NCBI GenBank assembly: GCA_018402565.1
Contig: JAGYIQ010000005.1
Coordinates: 468,383-532,382 of the forward strand
Direction of reading: 5' to 3'
Length of the DNA: 64,000 nucleotides
DNA from: Pirellulaceae bacterium
Lineage (GTDB): Bacteria; Planctomycetota; Planctomycetia; Pirellulales; Pirellulaceae
Shown here: in pieces, positions 62,847 to 64,000 of the stretch
How the letters are laid out: every line of letters starts with the position of its first letter
Position numbering within the stretch: the first letter of the stretch is position 1
Program-made: the position numbers and the translations under genes
The notes under the pieces: generated by a model
Told to the model about the DNA's origin: nothing
Databases searched by the model: none
What the model saw: only the letters and a program-made list of their open reading frames with translations

Positions 62847-62853
62847 GTTATTT
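62762..62853 (+). repeat. attC site of cassette 14
   Basis: R'' GCATAAC; R' GTTATTT. Common stem. Confidence 0.9.
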
Positions 62854-62874
62854 GCGAATACCAACTATCCCTCA

Positions 62875-63315
62875 ATGGCAACTCAGATTGCCTGCCTCAT
62901 GGAATTACGTGCTGAACATTTCGATGGATTCACGGAACATCATGTATCGTGGGTGCTGGTCGCCTCACAAAACACAGCGATTATCGAAGCATCTTGGCAC
63001 GACCGTGGTGGTGGCCGTAAGCGTACAGAACGTGTCTTCGAAATGGATTTCCCAAATGCTCGAATTGAAGCGTGTGCTGCGGTGCTTGCGACACTAAGAC
63101 CACTCTACAATGGCCATGTTGACGACTTTCCACAGTTTTCACTGTCTGTCACTTATGGAGATGTCAAAATGGCTACGAAGGTACTTGCGGGAATCAATTG
63201 GCCAAGCGAAGACAAGGTTGCCCTAGAATCGTTCATGCGGGTTTGGAGACCACTTTCCTCCGACGTTGAAAGACTGCTCGCCATCCCAGGGCGATCCGAT
63301 AGAAAACGCAAATAA
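62875..63315 (+). CDS. Cassette 15 gene: hypothetical protein
   Basis: A 146-residue soluble protein starting at an ATG 22 bases after the junction. It has a strand-rich first half (SWVLVASQNTAIIEASWHD, RVFEMDFPNARIEACAAVL), a short middle (FSLSVTYGDVKMATKVLAG) and a basic C terminus. I recognise no family. The stop overlaps the first bases of its attC. Confidence 0.62.
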   Translation: MATQIACLMELRAEHFDGFTEHHVSWVLVASQNTAIIEASWHDRGGGRKRTERVFEMDFPNARIEACAAVLATLRPLYNGHVDDFPQFSLSVTYGDVKMATKVLAGINWPSEDKVALESFMRVWRPLSSDVERLLAIPGRSDRKRK

Positions 63316-63401
63316 CAATCGCATGCACCGGAGTCGCGGGTCGGCCGTTTTTTCAACTCAAGCATCACTCGCCGCGACCGCGGTGATGCGTGTCGTTATG
63401 C
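63310..63401 (+). repeat. attC site of cassette 15
   Basis: R'' AAATAAC is the reverse complement of the cassette's own start GTTATTT; R' is GTTATGC. CACCG pairs with CGGTG and GTCGCGG with CCGCGAC. Confidence 0.88.
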
Positions 63402-63418
63402 GATAGACGACGAGTCAC

Positions 63419-64000
63419 ATGAAATTTCCCTGGTCAACCTTAAACGATGACCCAATGGTCGCGGGTTGCTCATACCCAACACACCAAACTATGGGCGAAC
63501 GTTACGACTACGATGGTCCTCGATCCGTTTACCGAATTCCCCGGGACAATCTCGCGGATTTCGACCCCGATTTTCACTATGTCCAGTTCGAATCGAAAGC
63601 AAAGCGAAACGACTTAATCGCGTCGGCACCCATACCGCACGTCGGATGGATCATCAGTGATCGCTTTCGCGACTTGCTTTTGCAGTTCGCCTTGCCACCG
63701 CATCGACTGTATCCGCTACCTGTAGTTCAACGCGGTAAATCTGTGGATGGCTATTCGTACGTTCACCTTCCACAAATTTCCACCGGGCTAACCGAATCCA
63801 CAACGATTCATGACGCTGAAAAAACGCTTGAATCGAGAGACGAGATTTTGGCATTGGATGTTATTCCCATCTATACTCCTATACGATTCGGCTACTTTTT
63901 TGTGTCTTATTCCTTGCGGCAAGCGATTGAGAGCGAAAATCTAACGGGGATCCGATTTGGTACATCCAAGCTGTTTCGAAGTCGCAAACCAATCATCGCA
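63419..64000 (+). CDS. Cassette 16 gene: Imm11-like immunity protein, cut by the window edge
   Basis: An open frame of 194 codons from an ATG at 63419 to the last base, with no stop. VGWIISDRFRDLLLQFALPP, then YPLPVVQRGKSVDGYSYVHL, LDVIPIYTP, FFVSYSLRQAIESENLTGIR and FGTSKLF follow the order of the Imm11/DUF1629 (MXAN_0049) immunity family, including the late LTGxxF block. It follows attC 15 by 18 bases. Confidence 0.72.
   Translation, partial: MKFPWSTLNDDPMVAGCSYPTHQTMGERYDYDGPRSVYRIPRDNLADFDPDFHYVQFESKAKRNDLIASAPIPHVGWIISDRFRDLLLQFALPPHRLYPLPVVQRGKSVDGYSYVHLPQISTGLTESTTIHDAEKTLESRDEILALDVIPIYTPIRFGYFFVSYSLRQAIESENLTGIRFGTSKLFRSRKPIIA

Larger units (their letters stand above)
57391..64000 (+). 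mobile_element. Integron gene-cassette array (right end beyond the window)
   Basis: Fourteen well-formed attC sites plus one degenerate one follow each other in one orientation, spaced by 245-940 bp, each ending in a GTT-type R' box. All coding cassettes face right. Where it can be tested, the first seven bases of a cassette (GTTATGC, GTTCGTC, GTTATCT, GTTATTT) are the exact reverse complement of the R'' box of that cassette's own attC (GCATAAC, GACGAAC, AGATAAC, AAATAAC). This is the expected mark of insertion of circular cassettes. No integrase is in the window. Confidence 0.93.

Noticed and set aside
1..64000. tRNA, rRNA or other structural RNA genes
   Set aside because: I looked at the intergenic gaps for cloverleaf or rRNA-like sequence and found none I could support.

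Overview
The window reads as chromosomal DNA of a planctomycete, most likely of the Pirellula/Rhodopirellula kind. The signs are a Tat-exported DUF1552 protein, an MfnB-type formylfuran phosphate synthase, secreted HEAT-like and DUF3352-like proteins, a Tat-like prenyltransferase-repeat protein, an OmpL-like beta-barrel, Sec and lipobox leaders on many large unknown proteins, and weak use of Shine-Dalgarno sites. Most of the DNA is GC-rich; 47.7-53.4 kb and 57.3-64.0 kb look AT-richer by eye.

Layout. 0.5-15 kb: sugar-phosphate isomerase/epimerase, threonine dehydratase, a MurB with an altered active site, an RND efflux pair, an EboD-like dehydroquinate-synthase homologue, PurD, an M28/PDZ peptidase and a DUF1805-Fur pair. 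14.8-19.6 kb: part of a Tad/Flp pilus locus (prepilin peptidase, CpaB, secretin, CpaE) without the motor ATPase or TadB/TadC. 19.7-34.9 kb: unknown exported proteins, GlgC, a class IV aminotransferase, a HEAT lipoprotein, DUF1552, Tmk-HolB, and a DUF3127 protein with an SSB-like C-terminal tip. 34.9-37.2 kb: an AbrB/MazE-Doc toxin-antitoxin pair between two blocks of a 191-bp palindromic repeat. 37.3-47.7 kb: prenyltransferase-repeat protein, MoaA, a GT-C membrane glycosyltransferase, a porin, an unknown protein, a five-copy 139-bp tandem array, and dnaK with a clear terminator.

47.7-53.4 kb: an island between dnaK and mfnB. It has a dead DNA-alkylation-repair gene and, on the minus strand, a four-gene operon: a 110-aa exported six-cysteine peptide with a strong ribosome site; a membrane protein joining a C39-like (double-glycine) peptidase to a C-terminal rhodanese; a MauE/DoxX-like membrane redox protein; and a secreted 637-aa protein. 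A perfect 9-bp hairpin with a short U tract separates the peptide gene from the rest. I do not know this combination as a described system.

53.4-57.0 kb: MfnB, RNase D and a DUF3472 protein.

57.3-64.0 kb: an integron gene-cassette array running off the right edge. I find fourteen good attC sites of about 91 bp plus one degenerate one. From cassette 5 on, and in cassettes 1 and 2, the first bases of each cassette are the reverse complement of the R'' box of its own attC, as expected if each arrived as a circle. Three of the seven coding cassettes look like immunity proteins (CdiI-like, SMI1/KNR4, Imm11-like). Eight cassettes of about 250 bp have no credible gene, and each carries TTGACT-N17-CAAAAT (or one mismatch), so they may be mobile promoters. 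No integrase gene is in the window. A TTGACA-N17-TATTCT promoter and a possible attI-like junction lie at the left end, which would be the Pc side.
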